The translations under genes were made by a program, and so were the position numbers. Shown one piece after another: positions 30,515 to 40,774 of a stretch of DNA of 64,000 nucleotides. Source of the stretch: Pelagibacteraceae bacterium AG-333-C14 (lineage in GTDB: Bacteria; Pseudomonadota; Alphaproteobacteria; Pelagibacterales; AG-422-B15); assembly GCA_003282485.1 (NCBI GenBank), contig QBZD01000001.1:143105-207104 (forward strand), read 5' to 3'. A model generated the notes under the pieces. That model was not told the origin of the DNA. It saw nothing but the letters and a program-made list of their open reading frames with translations, and searched no databases. Numbering within the stretch: the stretch's first letter is position 1; the number at the start of each line of letters is the position of its first letter.

Positions 30515-31923
30515 TCTACATGTTGTGCTTTATGTGACGCGTTGTTTCTTGCTGTTCTATTTATATTAACTAGGTTTTCTACTTTTTCATTTAGCTCTAT
30601 AAATTCGTTTAGTGGATCTGAATCAGAGACAATTCCTCCTCCAGAATTAAGGTAAGCTCTTTTTTTATTTACAGTTACTGTTCTTATAGGAATATTAAAA
30701 TCAGAATAACCAGAGAATGATGCATATCCAATAGCACCACAATAGACGCCTCTATTACTATCTTCTAGTTCAGAAATTATCTGCATTGCTCTAATTTTTG
30801 GAGCTCCTGTAACTGATCCTCCAGGCATACAAAAATTCAAAATATCAAATATATCACTTCCCTTTTTTATATTTCCTTCAATATCTGAGACTAAATGATG
30901 AACATTATTGTAGGTTTCTACTTCTGCAAGTCTCGTAACTTTTACTGAACCTGGTTTACAAGCTTGAGAAATATCATTTCTTAATACATCAACAATCATA
31001 AGATTTTCTGCATTATCTTTTTCACTTGCTTTTAAAGTGGCAACCAATTTTCTGTCTTCTAATTCACTTTGTCCCCTTTTAATTGTGCCCTTGATTGGCG
31101 ACACCTTGATTTTGTTACCCTCAAGTCTTAGAAATCTTTCTGGCGAATAAGATAATATTGTAAAATTTGAATTTTTAATAAAACAGGAAAAAGGTGTTTC
31201 TGTATTTTCTCTGTACTTTAAATAATATTGAACGGATTTAAAATCATTAGGTATTTTTGACAAAAATCTTTGTGTTATATTAGCTTGGAAGATGTCTCCA
31301 TCTTTAATGTATTTAAGAACTTTTTTTATTTTTGAAATATATTTTTTCTTTGTAAAATCTTTCTTCCAATTAAATCCTTTTAATTTTACTTTAGCGTTAT
31401 TTAATCTTGGAATTGAATATAAATTTTTAGCTTTTTGTAAGCGTACTTCATGATTTACTTTATTTTTAATCTCATTATTAAGATTGCACGAAAATAAAAA
31501 TGCTTTCTTAAATTTATTATCAAAGGCAAAAACAATATCAAATAATCCTAAATTGATATTAGGAACAATCTTTTCATTTTTTTTATTATTTCTTATTTTT
31601 TCATTAATTAAACCAGACTCATACGATACATATCCGGCATAACCACATTGAAAATGCGGTAAGCTTCTTATTTTTTTAAAACTGACTTTTGATAATATAT
31701 TTCTTGCTTTTATAAATTCTTTCGATGAGAAATTTATATTTTTCTTATTTATTTTAATGGAGTCTATCGGATCAAACGCAATATATGAATATCTATTATT
31801 TTTTGAAATAGTATTGTTCGCACTGTCTAAAAAAATAAGATTATTCTGATCTTGAAATCTTAATAGTGCATCCTGAGGATTTATGTAATCAAGTTTTTCT
31901 GTTTTAATTTTAATTCTTTTCAT
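30511..31923 (-). CDS. pabB: Aminodeoxychorismate synthase component I
   Basis: KYIKDGDIFQANITQRF, SPERFLRLEGNKIKVSPIKGTIKRG, FCMPGGSVTGAPKIRAMQIISELE. Confidence 0.92.
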   Translation of the reverse strand: MKRIKIKTEKLDYINPQDALLRFQDQNNLIFLDSANNTISKNNRYSYIAFDPIDSIKINKKNINFSSKEFIKARNILSKVSFKKIRSLPHFQCGYAGYVSYESGLINEKIRNNKKNEKIVPNINLGLFDIVFAFDNKFKKAFLFSCNLNNEIKNKVNHEVRLQKAKNLYSIPRLNNAKVKLKGFNWKKDFTKKKYISKIKKVLKYIKDGDIFQANITQRFLSKIPNDFKSVQYYLKYRENTETPFSCFIKNSNFTILSYSPERFLRLEGNKIKVSPIKGTIKRGQSELEDRKLVATLKASEKDNAENLMIVDVLRNDISQACKPGSVKVTRLAEVETYNNVHHLVSDIEGNIKKGSDIFDILNFCMPGGSVTGAPKIRAMQIISELEDSNRGVYCGAIGYASFSGYSDFNIPIRTVTVNKKRAYLNSGGGIVSDSDPLNEFIELNEKVENLVNINRTARNNASHKAQHVE

Positions 31924-31933
31924 AGTTTTTGTT

Positions 31934-32018
31934 TGGTAGGGATATCCGGAGTCGAACCGGAACGCCCGAAGGCACCAGATTTTGAGTCTGGCGCGTCTAC
32001 CAATTCCGCCATATCCCC
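31934..32018 (-). tRNA. tRNA-Leu (anticodon CAA), CCA encoded
   Basis: Reverse complement GGGGATATGGCGGAATTGGTAGACGCGCCAGACTCAAAATCTGG...GGTTCGACTCCGGATATCCCTACCA. Confidence 0.95.
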
Positions 32019-32107
32019 ATTTTACAAATTATTCTTTAAACCATTATTATAATCAATAAGAGCCTAAAATTATTATGTATGCTAATATATGTATATTACC
32101 ATAAATT

Positions 32108-32707
32108 ATGTTAAACTCTATTTATCAAAAATTTAAGCTATATTTCGTCTCTAAAACTTTACAGTTCTCTAACAGTCCGTTCGCGTATCCTTTTCTATTT
32201 GTAATTTGCTTAGCAGAAGCAATTATATTTCCATTACCTCAAGAAATTATTATGATTCCAATGATGGCAGTCAATAAAGCCAGGGTTTATATGATTGCAT
32301 TCATTTGCCTTACTGGCTCTTTAGCGGGTGCTGTTATTGCTTATTTCATAGGACTGTTTCTATTTGAAAGCATTGGGATACTTATACTTGAAACCCTATA
32401 CATGAATGACGCTTTCTATAATTTTGTGAACGATATTGAACAATATGGGTTTTTATATGTATTTATTGGGGGCTTTACTCCTTTACCTTTTAAAGTTGTA
32501 ACTTTATCAAGCGGCTTTCTAAATATTAATTTTTTAATATTTATTCTCGCTTGTGTTTTATCAAGGTCAATAAGGTTTTTTTTAATTGGTTTCTTAATTA
32601 AGACGTACGGTGAGCAAGTTATGCGTGAATTTGAGAAAAGATTAACTCTTTATTCAATTTTTTTTATAATAATAATATTATTAATTTTATTTTATATAAG
32701 TGCTTGA
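32108..32707 (+). CDS. DedA/VTT-family membrane protein
   Basis: EAIIFPLPQEIIMIPMMAVNKAR; GSLAGAVIAYFIG; FIGGFTPLPFKVVTLSSG. Confidence 0.87.
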   Translation: MLNSIYQKFKLYFVSKTLQFSNSPFAYPFLFVICLAEAIIFPLPQEIIMIPMMAVNKARVYMIAFICLTGSLAGAVIAYFIGLFLFESIGILILETLYMNDAFYNFVNDIEQYGFLYVFIGGFTPLPFKVVTLSSGFLNINFLIFILACVLSRSIRFFLIGFLIKTYGEQVMREFEKRLTLYSIFFIIIILLILFYISA

Positions 32708-32714
32708 TTAAATT

Positions 32715-33185
32715 ATGAACTCTATAAATATAAACCTATCCATCTCATTAATTGTATTGATTATAGTTTTTATTCTTGAATATATTTTCAAATTAATTCC
32801 GTGTGATATGTGCTTAGTCGAAAGATACCCTTACTACGCTCTTATTTTTTTAAGTATTATCGCGTTGTATTTAGTAAGAATAGAAAAAGCAAAATTAAGA
32901 AAAATAATTGATTATGTCTCAATCTCGACAATTTTGTTTGGCTTCATTTACACTCTAAGGCATGTTGGCGTTGAAAGAGGCATTATTAAACTAAGTACTG
33001 AATGCTCAGGTGCGCTAATTAATACGTCAGATAAGTCAGCATTGCTTGAGGAATTGAATCAGGCTGCATTAGTAAGATGTGATGAGGCAACTTATTTATT
33101 TAATTTTATATCAATTGCAGAATCTAACTTGATTTTGATGACTTTTCTCTTATTTATAAATATATATTTTTTGGTAAAAAAGTGA
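32715..33185 (+). CDS. dsbB: DsbB-family disulfide bond formation protein
   Basis: FKLIPCDMCLVERYPYYALIF (CxxC between TMs), four TM segments. Confidence 0.82.
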   Translation: MNSININLSISLIVLIIVFILEYIFKLIPCDMCLVERYPYYALIFLSIIALYLVRIEKAKLRKIIDYVSISTILFGFIYTLRHVGVERGIIKLSTECSGALINTSDKSALLEELNQAALVRCDEATYLFNFISIAESNLILMTFLLFINIYFLVKK

Positions 33186-33712
33186 TGAATGCAAAAAGAA
33201 AAATTTTAGAGAAAATTGTTAGAGTTGATCAAGCCGGTGAGGTAGGTGCTCAACAAATTTATGAAGGCCAAAAATTAGTATTTAAGATTTTAAAAAATAA
33301 AAAAGATTATGATCAAGTTTCTCATATGGCTATAGAAGAACAGGAACATCTTGACTATTTTAATGAGCTTGCAAAAAAAGAGTCAATAAAATCAACTAAA
33401 ATGTCAAATATATTTGGTATTGGTGCTTATGCTATGGGCATTGGTACGGCCCTATTGGGACGAAAAGCTGCATATGTTTGTACTGAGGCAGTAGAAGAAG
33501 TTATTGAGGCTCATTATCAAAAACAAATAGATGAGCTAGATGGTATTCATGATGACGTGAGAAGGAAAATAATAAAATTCCAAGAAGATGAGGTGAACCA
33601 TAAAAATACAGCTATTAATGAGGGGTCTCAACAAGCATTTGGTTATAGCATTTTGAGAAAAACAATTAACGAGACTACTAAGCTTGCAATCTTTATGGCA
33701 GAGAGATATTAG
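33182..33712 (+). CDS. coq7: Demethoxyubiquinone hydroxylase COQ7
   Basis: KIVRVDQAGEVGAQQIYEGQ, EEQEHLDYFNEL, EDEVNHKNTA diiron motifs. Confidence 0.95.
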   Translation: MMNAKRKILEKIVRVDQAGEVGAQQIYEGQKLVFKILKNKKDYDQVSHMAIEEQEHLDYFNELAKKESIKSTKMSNIFGIGAYAMGIGTALLGRKAAYVCTEAVEEVIEAHYQKQIDELDGIHDDVRRKIIKFQEDEVNHKNTAINEGSQQAFGYSILRKTINETTKLAIFMAERY

Positions 33713-34270
33713 TTATTTTTCTAGCTGTATATCCCAGTATAGAAAATCCATCCAACTTTCATGAAGAAAATTTGGTGGGAATGATCTTCCACATTTGTCT
33801 AAATCAGCCATTGTTGGAATCTTCGGATAATTCTTCGGCTTCATGCCCGAGTGTTTGAGAAGTTTACCACCTTTTTTTACGTTACACATTGAACATGCAG
33901 TTACAATATTTTCCCATGTTGTTTCTCCCCCATGCGCTCTAGGCAATAAATGATCGAATGTTAAATCTTTTTTTGAACCACAGTACTGGCAACTAAATTT
34001 GTCTCTTAAAAAAACATTAAATCTAGAAAAAATAGGATTTCGAGTTGGCTTAATATAAGTCTTTAAACTTATGACACTTGGCAAATACATCTGGAAGCTT
34101 GGACTGCTAATTTCACGGGTGTAATTAGAAACAATATTTACTCTTCCTAAAATTACTGCTTTTACACTATCTTGCCAACACCACAGGGAGAGAGGATAAT
34201 GACTTAATGGACGAAAGTCAGAATTCAATACTAGAGCAGGACATTTTTCTAATGGCACACGAACAGTCAT
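33713..34270 (-). CDS. HNH endonuclease domain protein (start re-assigned to MTVRVPLEKCP)
   Basis: CQYCGSKKDLTFDHLLPRAHGGETTWENIVTACSMCNVKKGG. Confidence 0.9.
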   Translation of the reverse strand: MTVRVPLEKCPALVLNSDFRPLSHYPLSLWCWQDSVKAVILGRVNIVSNYTREISSPSFQMYLPSVISLKTYIKPTRNPIFSRFNVFLRDKFSCQYCGSKKDLTFDHLLPRAHGGETTWENIVTACSMCNVKKGGKLLKHSGMKPKNYPKIPTMADLDKCGRSFPPNFLHESWMDFLYWDIQLEK

Positions 34271-34323
34271 ACAAATATAATATATGCATATGCATCTAAA
34301 ATTCAAAAAAATTTTGTGTGAAA

Positions 34324-34977
34324 TTAATTTGAAAATTTTTCAGTTATGAAGTCTATGGCAATTGAAAGTCCGTCTTGGGCAATTGAATGTGGAGTATTTG
34401 GTGAAATGTGGGCTTTTACATCTAAACCAAGCCCATTTAATTTTTTTTCAGCTTCAATTGTATCTTGGTAAGGCACCATTGGGTCAGCGTCGCCATGTAT
34501 GAGATAAATGGGAGGCTTAGACTTTAACTCTTTATCCAACAATTCTGGTGCAATTAATCTACCTGAAAATCCTACAATTGCCCTTATTGGCTTTGGTCTC
34601 CTTAGACCAACGTGAAGGCTCATCATAGTTCCCTGACTAAAGCCAACAAGGGCTAAATCTTGATCAGTTAGATCGTAATGCTCAAGTTGCTCATCAATAA
34701 ACTTATTAAGTGTATCGGCAGCGGTTAAAACACCTTTCCAAATTGTAGCAGGATCTCCCGATTGAAAATCAAACCACTGATAACCCATAGGATTCATGCC
34801 GCAATTCTCTGGTGCATTAGGAGATAAGAAAACTGCATCTGGGAGCGTTGGTTGAAAATAATTAGCTAAGCTAATTAAATCATTTCCATCTGCACCATAT
34901 CCATGACAAAAGATCACAATTTTTTTTGGGTTCTGTGAGTTAGCTGCTTCAATAACAGGGCCATTAAGAATTGACAT
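34324..34977 (-). CDS. Phospholipase/carboxylesterase (alpha/beta hydrolase)
   Basis: FCHGYGADGNDLISLANYF; ALVGFSQGTMMSLHVGLRR; IHGDADPMVPY. Confidence 0.9.
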   Translation of the reverse strand: MSILNGPVIEAANSQNPKKIVIFCHGYGADGNDLISLANYFQPTLPDAVFLSPNAPENCGMNPMGYQWFDFQSGDPATIWKGVLTAADTLNKFIDEQLEHYDLTDQDLALVGFSQGTMMSLHVGLRRPKPIRAIVGFSGRLIAPELLDKELKSKPPIYLIHGDADPMVPYQDTIEAEKKLNGLGLDVKAHISPNTPHSIAQDGLSIAIDFITEKFSN

Positions 34978-36932
34978 TAGGAAACTCTTTTCTCAACAAT
35001 TCCGACAATATCACTCATAATATCTTTGAGCTGATAGTTTTTTGGTGTGTATACAGCTTCAACTCCATTCTTGATTAATAGCTTTTCATCTTCGGTCGGG
35101 ATGATCCCTCCAACAATTACTGGTATGTCATCTATTTTATTTTTTTTCATTTCATTCATAATTTCTCCCACAAGTTGGACATGTGACCCGGAAAGAATAG
35201 ATAGACCGATAATATGAACGTCTTCTTCAACTGATGATTTAACTATTTGTTCAGGCGTGAGCCTTATTCCTTCATATAAAACATCCATACCACAATCACT
35301 GGCACTCACAGCTATTTGTTCAGCGCCACTCGAGTGACCATCAAGGCCTGGCTTGCCAACGAGGAACTTAATGCGTCTGCCGATTTTATCTGATATGTCC
35401 TCAACTCTTTTTCTAATTGCACTGTAATCGTCATTGTTGGTTGGCTGTATATTGCTTATACCTGTTGGTGCTTTAAACTCTCCAAAAACATCTCTTAATA
35501 CCGCAGACCATTCACCTGTTGTAACTCCAGCTTTGGCAGCAGCTATGGATGGTTCCATCATATTGCTTCCATTATTTGCCGCATCAATCAGATCTTTTAA
35601 TGCTTTATCTGCGGCCCCCTGGTCTCTATTTTTTCGCCATTGTTGAATAGCATTCACTTGTTCACTTTCAATTTTGGGGTCTATTGTCTCTATTCCTCCA
35701 TCAGAAGAAGTCAAAGGTGACTCTTCCGTTTCTATAAAATCATTAACACCAACAACAATTTGTTCTTTGCTATTTATTTTTCTCAATCTTTCTTTTTGTG
35801 AATTAACAAGTTCTTGTTTCAAATAACCACTTTCAACTGCTTTAACAGCACCTCCTATCGACAATATATGATTAAATTCTTCATATGCCGCTTCCTCAAG
35901 TGCTTTAACTTTTTCATCTACAACTTTTGAGCCATTAAATATATCTTCAAAATGCAGCAAGTCTGTTTCAAAGGCTACAATTTGCTGAAGCCTCAAAGAC
36001 CACTGTTGATCCCATGGCCTTGGCAAACCCATTGCTTCATTCCATGCTGGCAATTGAACAGCCCTAGCTCTTGCATCTTTTGACAGAACAACGCCAAGCA
36101 TTTCGATCAAAATTCTATAAACATTATTTTCTGGTTGCTGCTCGGTTAATCCGAGACTATTAACTTGCATACCGTATCTGAATCTTCTGTTTTTTGCGTC
36201 TTTAACTTTATATCGTTCCTTAGTAATTCGATCCCATAAAGAAACAAAAGCCCTCATCTTACACATTTCAGTAATAAACTTAATTCCAGAGTTAACAAAA
36301 AAACTTATCCTACCGACAACATTCTCAAATTCTTCATCGGTTAATGTTTTAGAAGACTGCACTTTATCAAGATATGCAACTGCAATTGAAAGTCCAAAAG
36401 CAAGCTCCTGCTCAGGTGTTGCTCCTACTTCAACTAGATGATAGGGACAAACGTTAATTGGATTCCAGTTAGGCATTTCTTTAAATGTAAAAGTAATGAC
36501 ATCAGAAATAATTCTTAAACTAGGGTCTGGAGGAAGGATATAAGTACCTCTCGATAAATATTCTTTTAGTACATCATTTTGAGTTGTGCCCCTAAGCTTG
36601 CTTCTTTCAATGCCTTGCTCATCAGCTACCGCTATATACAAACTAAGTAACCATGCAGCAGTCGCATTGATAGTCATTGAAGTGTTCATCTTATCTAAAG
36701 GGATTTGATTAAACAAAGACCTCATATCCCCAATGTGTGAAATTGGAACTCCTACCTTGCCTACTTCGCCTTTTGATAATATATGATCGCTATCATAGCC
36801 AGTTTGTGTTGGCAGATCAAAAGCTACAGATATGCCAGTTTGACCCTTTGAAAGGTTCTTCAGATATAGTTCATTTGACTTTTTGGCAGACGAATGTCCT
36901 GCATAAGTTCGTATAAGCCAAGGTTTATCCAT
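34977..36932 (-). CDS. ecm: Ethylmalonyl-CoA mutase
   Basis: Mutase MDKPWLIRTYAGHSSAKKSNELYLKNLSKGQTG plus B12 motif GKPGLDGHSSGAEQIAVSASDCGMDVLY; divergent from ccr. Confidence 0.93.
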   Translation of the reverse strand: MDKPWLIRTYAGHSSAKKSNELYLKNLSKGQTGISVAFDLPTQTGYDSDHILSKGEVGKVGVPISHIGDMRSLFNQIPLDKMNTSMTINATAAWLLSLYIAVADEQGIERSKLRGTTQNDVLKEYLSRGTYILPPDPSLRIISDVITFTFKEMPNWNPINVCPYHLVEVGATPEQELAFGLSIAVAYLDKVQSSKTLTDEEFENVVGRISFFVNSGIKFITEMCKMRAFVSLWDRITKERYKVKDAKNRRFRYGMQVNSLGLTEQQPENNVYRILIEMLGVVLSKDARARAVQLPAWNEAMGLPRPWDQQWSLRLQQIVAFETDLLHFEDIFNGSKVVDEKVKALEEAAYEEFNHILSIGGAVKAVESGYLKQELVNSQKERLRKINSKEQIVVGVNDFIETEESPLTSSDGGIETIDPKIESEQVNAIQQWRKNRDQGAADKALKDLIDAANNGSNMMEPSIAAAKAGVTTGEWSAVLRDVFGEFKAPTGISNIQPTNNDDYSAIRKRVEDISDKIGRRIKFLVGKPGLDGHSSGAEQIAVSASDCGMDVLYEGIRLTPEQIVKSSVEEDVHIIGLSILSGSHVQLVGEIMNEMKKNKIDDIPVIVGGIIPTEDEKLLIKNGVEAVYTPKNYQLKDIMSDIVGIVEKRVS

Positions 36933-37066
36933 TGTTTTTTAACGTTTTTTTTGTGAATAATTAAATCGTTTTCACTAAAATGTATATACTAATCTATTTT
37001 AAATGGCTATAAACCTAGAAAAAAGAAACATTAGATTTATATAATTTACACTACAGGAGCTAATTT

Positions 37067-38302
37067 ATGACTACTGAAGAAAAAGATATTTATGCAATCG
37101 GTGAGGTTCCGCCTCTTGGATACATCCCAAAAAAAATGCACGCATGGGTTATTAGAAGAGACCGTCATGGCAATCCCATGAAGTCATTTCAGGAAGAAGA
37201 ATTTGATATACCTGAAGTTGGATCGAACGATGTATTAATTTTCGTTATGGCAGCTGGTGTTAATTATAATGGAGTTTGGGCAGGTTTAGGTAAACCTGTA
37301 TCTACTTTAGACATGACTAAAAAAGATTATCACATTGCAGGTTCAGATTGTTCAGGAATAGTTTGGAAAGTTGGATCTGGAGTCAAAAAGTGGAAAGTAG
37401 GAGATGAAGTAATTATTCATGGAATGCAATGGGATCACGAAGATGCTGAAGTTAACGGTGGTGAACCAATGGTTTCAAAAACAAACAAAGTGTTTGGTTA
37501 CGAAACGGCCGACGGGACTTTTGCACAATTTACATCTGTTCAAGCTCATCAGGTCTTACGTAAACCACCAAACCTGTCTTGGGAAGAAAGTGGTTGTTAC
37601 ATGTTAACGCTTGCTACAGCGTATAGAATGCTTTTTGGTCATGCGCCTAACGAATTAAAACCTGGAGAGTTTGTTTTAATATGGGGGGCGTCAGGTGGTC
37701 TTGGAAGTATGGCGGTTCAACTTGCAAAAATTGTTGGAGCAAAACCTATTGGTATTATCTCGGACAACTCAAAAATTGATTATGTAAAAAGTCTTGGAGC
37801 TGTGGGAGTACTAAATAGAAAAGACTTTAATTGTTGGGGTGAACACCCAGATATTGATGATGCTGAAACATATGGAAATTATATGAAAGAAGTAAGAAAA
37901 TTTGGAAAGGCTCTATGGGAGTTCACAGGAAAAGGCAACAATGTGGACATGGTCTTTGAGCACCCAGGAGAAACAACAGTTCCTGTCTCTTGCTTTGTAG
38001 TAAAACCCGGTGGAATGGTTGTTATTTGTGCTGGTACAACTGGCTACAATTTAACTTTAGATGCAAGATATCTATGGATGCAAAGTAAAAGGCTTCAGGG
38101 CTCACACTTTGGAAACTCAAAACAAGCTAACGCAGCAAATGAACTTGTTATTGATGGAACTTTAGATCCTTGTATGTCTGAGTTATTTGCATGGAAAAAT
38201 ATTCCAGATGCGCATGAGAAAATGCTAAATAATGAACATAAAGGTGGCAATATGTCTGTTCTCGTTGGTGCGGCAAATGAAGGGCAAAAATCTCTTAACT
38301 AA
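37067..38302 (+). CDS. ccr: Crotonyl-CoA carboxylase/reductase
   Basis: YIPKKMHAWVIRRDRHGNPMKSFQEE; GSDCSGIVWKVGSGVKKWKVGDEVIIH; LIWGASGGLGSMAVQLAKIVGA. Confidence 0.96.
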   Translation: MTTEEKDIYAIGEVPPLGYIPKKMHAWVIRRDRHGNPMKSFQEEEFDIPEVGSNDVLIFVMAAGVNYNGVWAGLGKPVSTLDMTKKDYHIAGSDCSGIVWKVGSGVKKWKVGDEVIIHGMQWDHEDAEVNGGEPMVSKTNKVFGYETADGTFAQFTSVQAHQVLRKPPNLSWEESGCYMLTLATAYRMLFGHAPNELKPGEFVLIWGASGGLGSMAVQLAKIVGAKPIGIISDNSKIDYVKSLGAVGVLNRKDFNCWGEHPDIDDAETYGNYMKEVRKFGKALWEFTGKGNNVDMVFEHPGETTVPVSCFVVKPGGMVVICAGTTGYNLTLDARYLWMQSKRLQGSHFGNSKQANAANELVIDGTLDPCMSELFAWKNIPDAHEKMLNNEHKGGNMSVLVGAANEGQKSLN

Positions 38303-38311
38303 ATTTATAAT

Positions 38312-39967
38312 ATGAACCAATTAATTTCAAAATGTCAGAAAGCCCTTATTACAGTTGATAAGTATTACGACGCAGCTTTGCAACATGTAAGAAGCGAACT
38401 TATAATTGATGGAAAATTATCAAGAGATAATCTTGATAAAGAGCAGCATGCAGCACATGGGCTTTCATGGATTGCAGCTTATAGGGCTACTCTTAAAGAG
38501 ATGGTAAATTGGGCAGAAAGTTTAGATAAGGATTCTGCTTTCAATGAGACGGAGCAGCTTATGCTTCAAATCATATTCTCAGAATATTGTGCGCAGATAA
38601 AATCAGGTATTCCAATGTCACAACTCGAGTATGTGCGACCACAAGACCTAGGGCTTAAAAATGGTTTATTTCAAGAGAATGGAACTGAAGAATTTAATGA
38701 TCTAATTCTAAATGGCAACAGTGCTGATGATAGAATGAAACTTGCACAGTTATTAAAAGATGGTTTCAGCAGCAAAAACTTTGGAAACAGTGATCTTGAC
38801 GAGACGACATCTATTATCAGAGACCAGTTTAGAAAGTTTGTTGAGGACGATGTGACGCCACATGCTCATGAATGGCATTTGAAAGATGAGTTAATACCAA
38901 TGCAAATTATTGAGAAGATGTCAGAGATGGGAGTTTTTGGTCTCACAATCCCTGAAGAATATGGCGGCCTAGGAATGTCTCGTTTTGTAGACTGTGTTGT
39001 GACAGAAGAACTCGCTAGAGGATATATTGGCATTGGATCATTGGGAACACGTGGTGATATTGCCGCTGAGCTTCTAATAACAGGTGGAACTGAAGATCAA
39101 AAATTAAAATTCCTTCCCAAAATTGCATCAGGTGAAACTTTACCATGTGCAGTACTCACAGAACCTCATTCAGGTTCTGATATGGGCTCCTTCAAAACAA
39201 GAGCAGTAGCAAATGGTGAGCATTACACAATTACTGGAAATAAAACTTGGGTGACACATGGTGCACGTAGTGACGTGATGATGCTCCTTGCTCGAACCAA
39301 TCCTGAGGAAAAGGGTTATAAAGGGTTATCAATGTTTTTAGCTGAAAAGCAAAGAGGTGACGATGATAATATGTTTCCTGATGATGGCATTAGCGGTGGT
39401 GAAATTGAAGTCTTGGGATATAGAGGGATGAAAGAATATGAGATGGCATTCGATGGATTTAAAGTAAAGAAAGAAAATCTATTAGGTGAAGAAGAAGGTA
39501 ATGGATTTAAACAGATGATGGAAACTTTTGAGTCAGCGAGGATACAAACTGCTGCAAGGGCTTTAGGTGTTGCTCAATCAGCTTTTGAAACATCGATGCA
39601 ATATGCTATTGATAGATTGAATGTTACCGGCCAATCACTTTATGATAAGCCAAGAAATGCCTCTAAAATTGTATCAATGGCTACTGAAATAATGGCGGCA
39701 AGGCAATTAACTTATTACGCGGCTAGAGAAAAAGATAAAGGTCACAGATGTGATCTTGAAGCAGGTATGGCTAAAATGCTTGCCGCAAGAGTTGCTTGGG
39801 CTTGTGCTGATAATGGCTTGCAAATACATGGCGGTAATGGTTTTGCACTTGAATACCCAATCAGTAGAATACTATGTGACTCAAGAATATTGAATATATT
39901 CGAAGGCACAGCAGAGATACAGGCAGACATTGTCACTCGTAGATTAGTGTCAACAAACCCATCTTAA
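38312..39967 (+). CDS. mcd: Acyl-CoA dehydrogenase, probable (2S)-methylsuccinyl-CoA dehydrogenase
   Basis: ACAD motifs (GLTIPEEYGGLGMSRFV, CAVLTEPHSGSDMGS, QIHGGNGFALEYPISR) plus ~140-aa N-terminal extension; downstream of ccr. Confidence 0.88.
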   Translation: MNQLISKCQKALITVDKYYDAALQHVRSELIIDGKLSRDNLDKEQHAAHGLSWIAAYRATLKEMVNWAESLDKDSAFNETEQLMLQIIFSEYCAQIKSGIPMSQLEYVRPQDLGLKNGLFQENGTEEFNDLILNGNSADDRMKLAQLLKDGFSSKNFGNSDLDETTSIIRDQFRKFVEDDVTPHAHEWHLKDELIPMQIIEKMSEMGVFGLTIPEEYGGLGMSRFVDCVVTEELARGYIGIGSLGTRGDIAAELLITGGTEDQKLKFLPKIASGETLPCAVLTEPHSGSDMGSFKTRAVANGEHYTITGNKTWVTHGARSDVMMLLARTNPEEKGYKGLSMFLAEKQRGDDDNMFPDDGISGGEIEVLGYRGMKEYEMAFDGFKVKKENLLGEEEGNGFKQMMETFESARIQTAARALGVAQSAFETSMQYAIDRLNVTGQSLYDKPRNASKIVSMATEIMAARQLTYYAAREKDKGHRCDLEAGMAKMLAARVAWACADNGLQIHGGNGFALEYPISRILCDSRILNIFEGTAEIQADIVTRRLVSTNPS

Positions 39968-39968
39968 A

Positions 39969-40172
39969 ATGCCAGGTTTTTTATATTATCTATTAATTCC
40001 CATTTCTTTACTAGCAGTGCTAGCCGTATTGGGTACAGGAATATATGCTATGTTTAAGGGTGGAGACTTTAATAAAAAATACGCAAATAAATTAATGCGG
40101 TTAAGAATTACACTTCAGTTTGTCGCTATTGTCATTATCATGAGCGCATTGTACTTCTCTACTAATAGTTAA
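39969..40172 (+). CDS. Small two-TM protein, HIG1-domain/twin-transmembrane family
   Basis: 67 aa, two TM helices flanking FKGGDFNKKYANKLMRLRITLQF. Confidence 0.8.
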   Translation: MPGFLYYLLIPISLLAVLAVLGTGIYAMFKGGDFNKKYANKLMRLRITLQFVAIVIIMSALYFSTNS

Positions 40173-40735
40173 TGGTAAAACTCAATAAAATTTATACCAA
40201 GGCGGGTGATAAGGGTAAGACTGGTTTAGTTAATGGTAAAAGAATCTTCAAAGACAACATTCGCATCAAAGCATACGGAACAGTAGATGAGCTAAATTCA
40301 ATACTAGGTATTGTTAACCTTTATACGAGGTCAAGCGTAAAAAAAATAACTTCAGAAATTCAAAATGATCTTTTTGACTTAGGAGCAGATCTTGCAACGC
40401 CAATAGAAGCAAAACCTAAGTATAAGCCGCTTCGAATTACCAGCAATCAAGTTGATAGAATAGAAAAGATTATTGATAAGTATAATAAAAAATTAAAACC
40501 CCTAGGTTCTTTTGTATTGCCTGGAGGAAGTAAAGCTGCGTCATTTTTTCACAACGCACGAACTGTAGCAAGAAGAGCTGAAACTTTAATTGTAACTTTA
40601 TCAAAAAAAGAAAATATAAATGAGCAGGCCCTTAAGTATATCAATCGTTTATCAGATTTGTTTTTTGTACTATCACGTGTAGAAAATGATAATGGAAAAA
40701 AAGATATTCTTTGGAAGCCTGGCAAGAATGTATAA
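40172..40735 (+). CDS. pduO: PduO-type cob(I)alamin adenosyltransferase
   Basis: IYTKAGDKGKTGLVNGKRIFKDNIRIKAYGTVDELNSILG; FVLPGGSKAASFFHNARTVARRAE. Confidence 0.93.
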   Translation: MVKLNKIYTKAGDKGKTGLVNGKRIFKDNIRIKAYGTVDELNSILGIVNLYTRSSVKKITSEIQNDLFDLGADLATPIEAKPKYKPLRITSNQVDRIEKIIDKYNKKLKPLGSFVLPGGSKAASFFHNARTVARRAETLIVTLSKKENINEQALKYINRLSDLFFVLSRVENDNGKKDILWKPGKNV

Positions 40736-40774
40736 ATATGTTTACTCAAATAAAAAAGGTATTATAAATCAATT

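Noticed and set aside
33713-34270. HNH protein considered as a homing endonuclease or defence effector
   Set aside because: Matches the widespread stand-alone HNH family in alphaproteobacterial core loci; no intron/intein context or defence partners.
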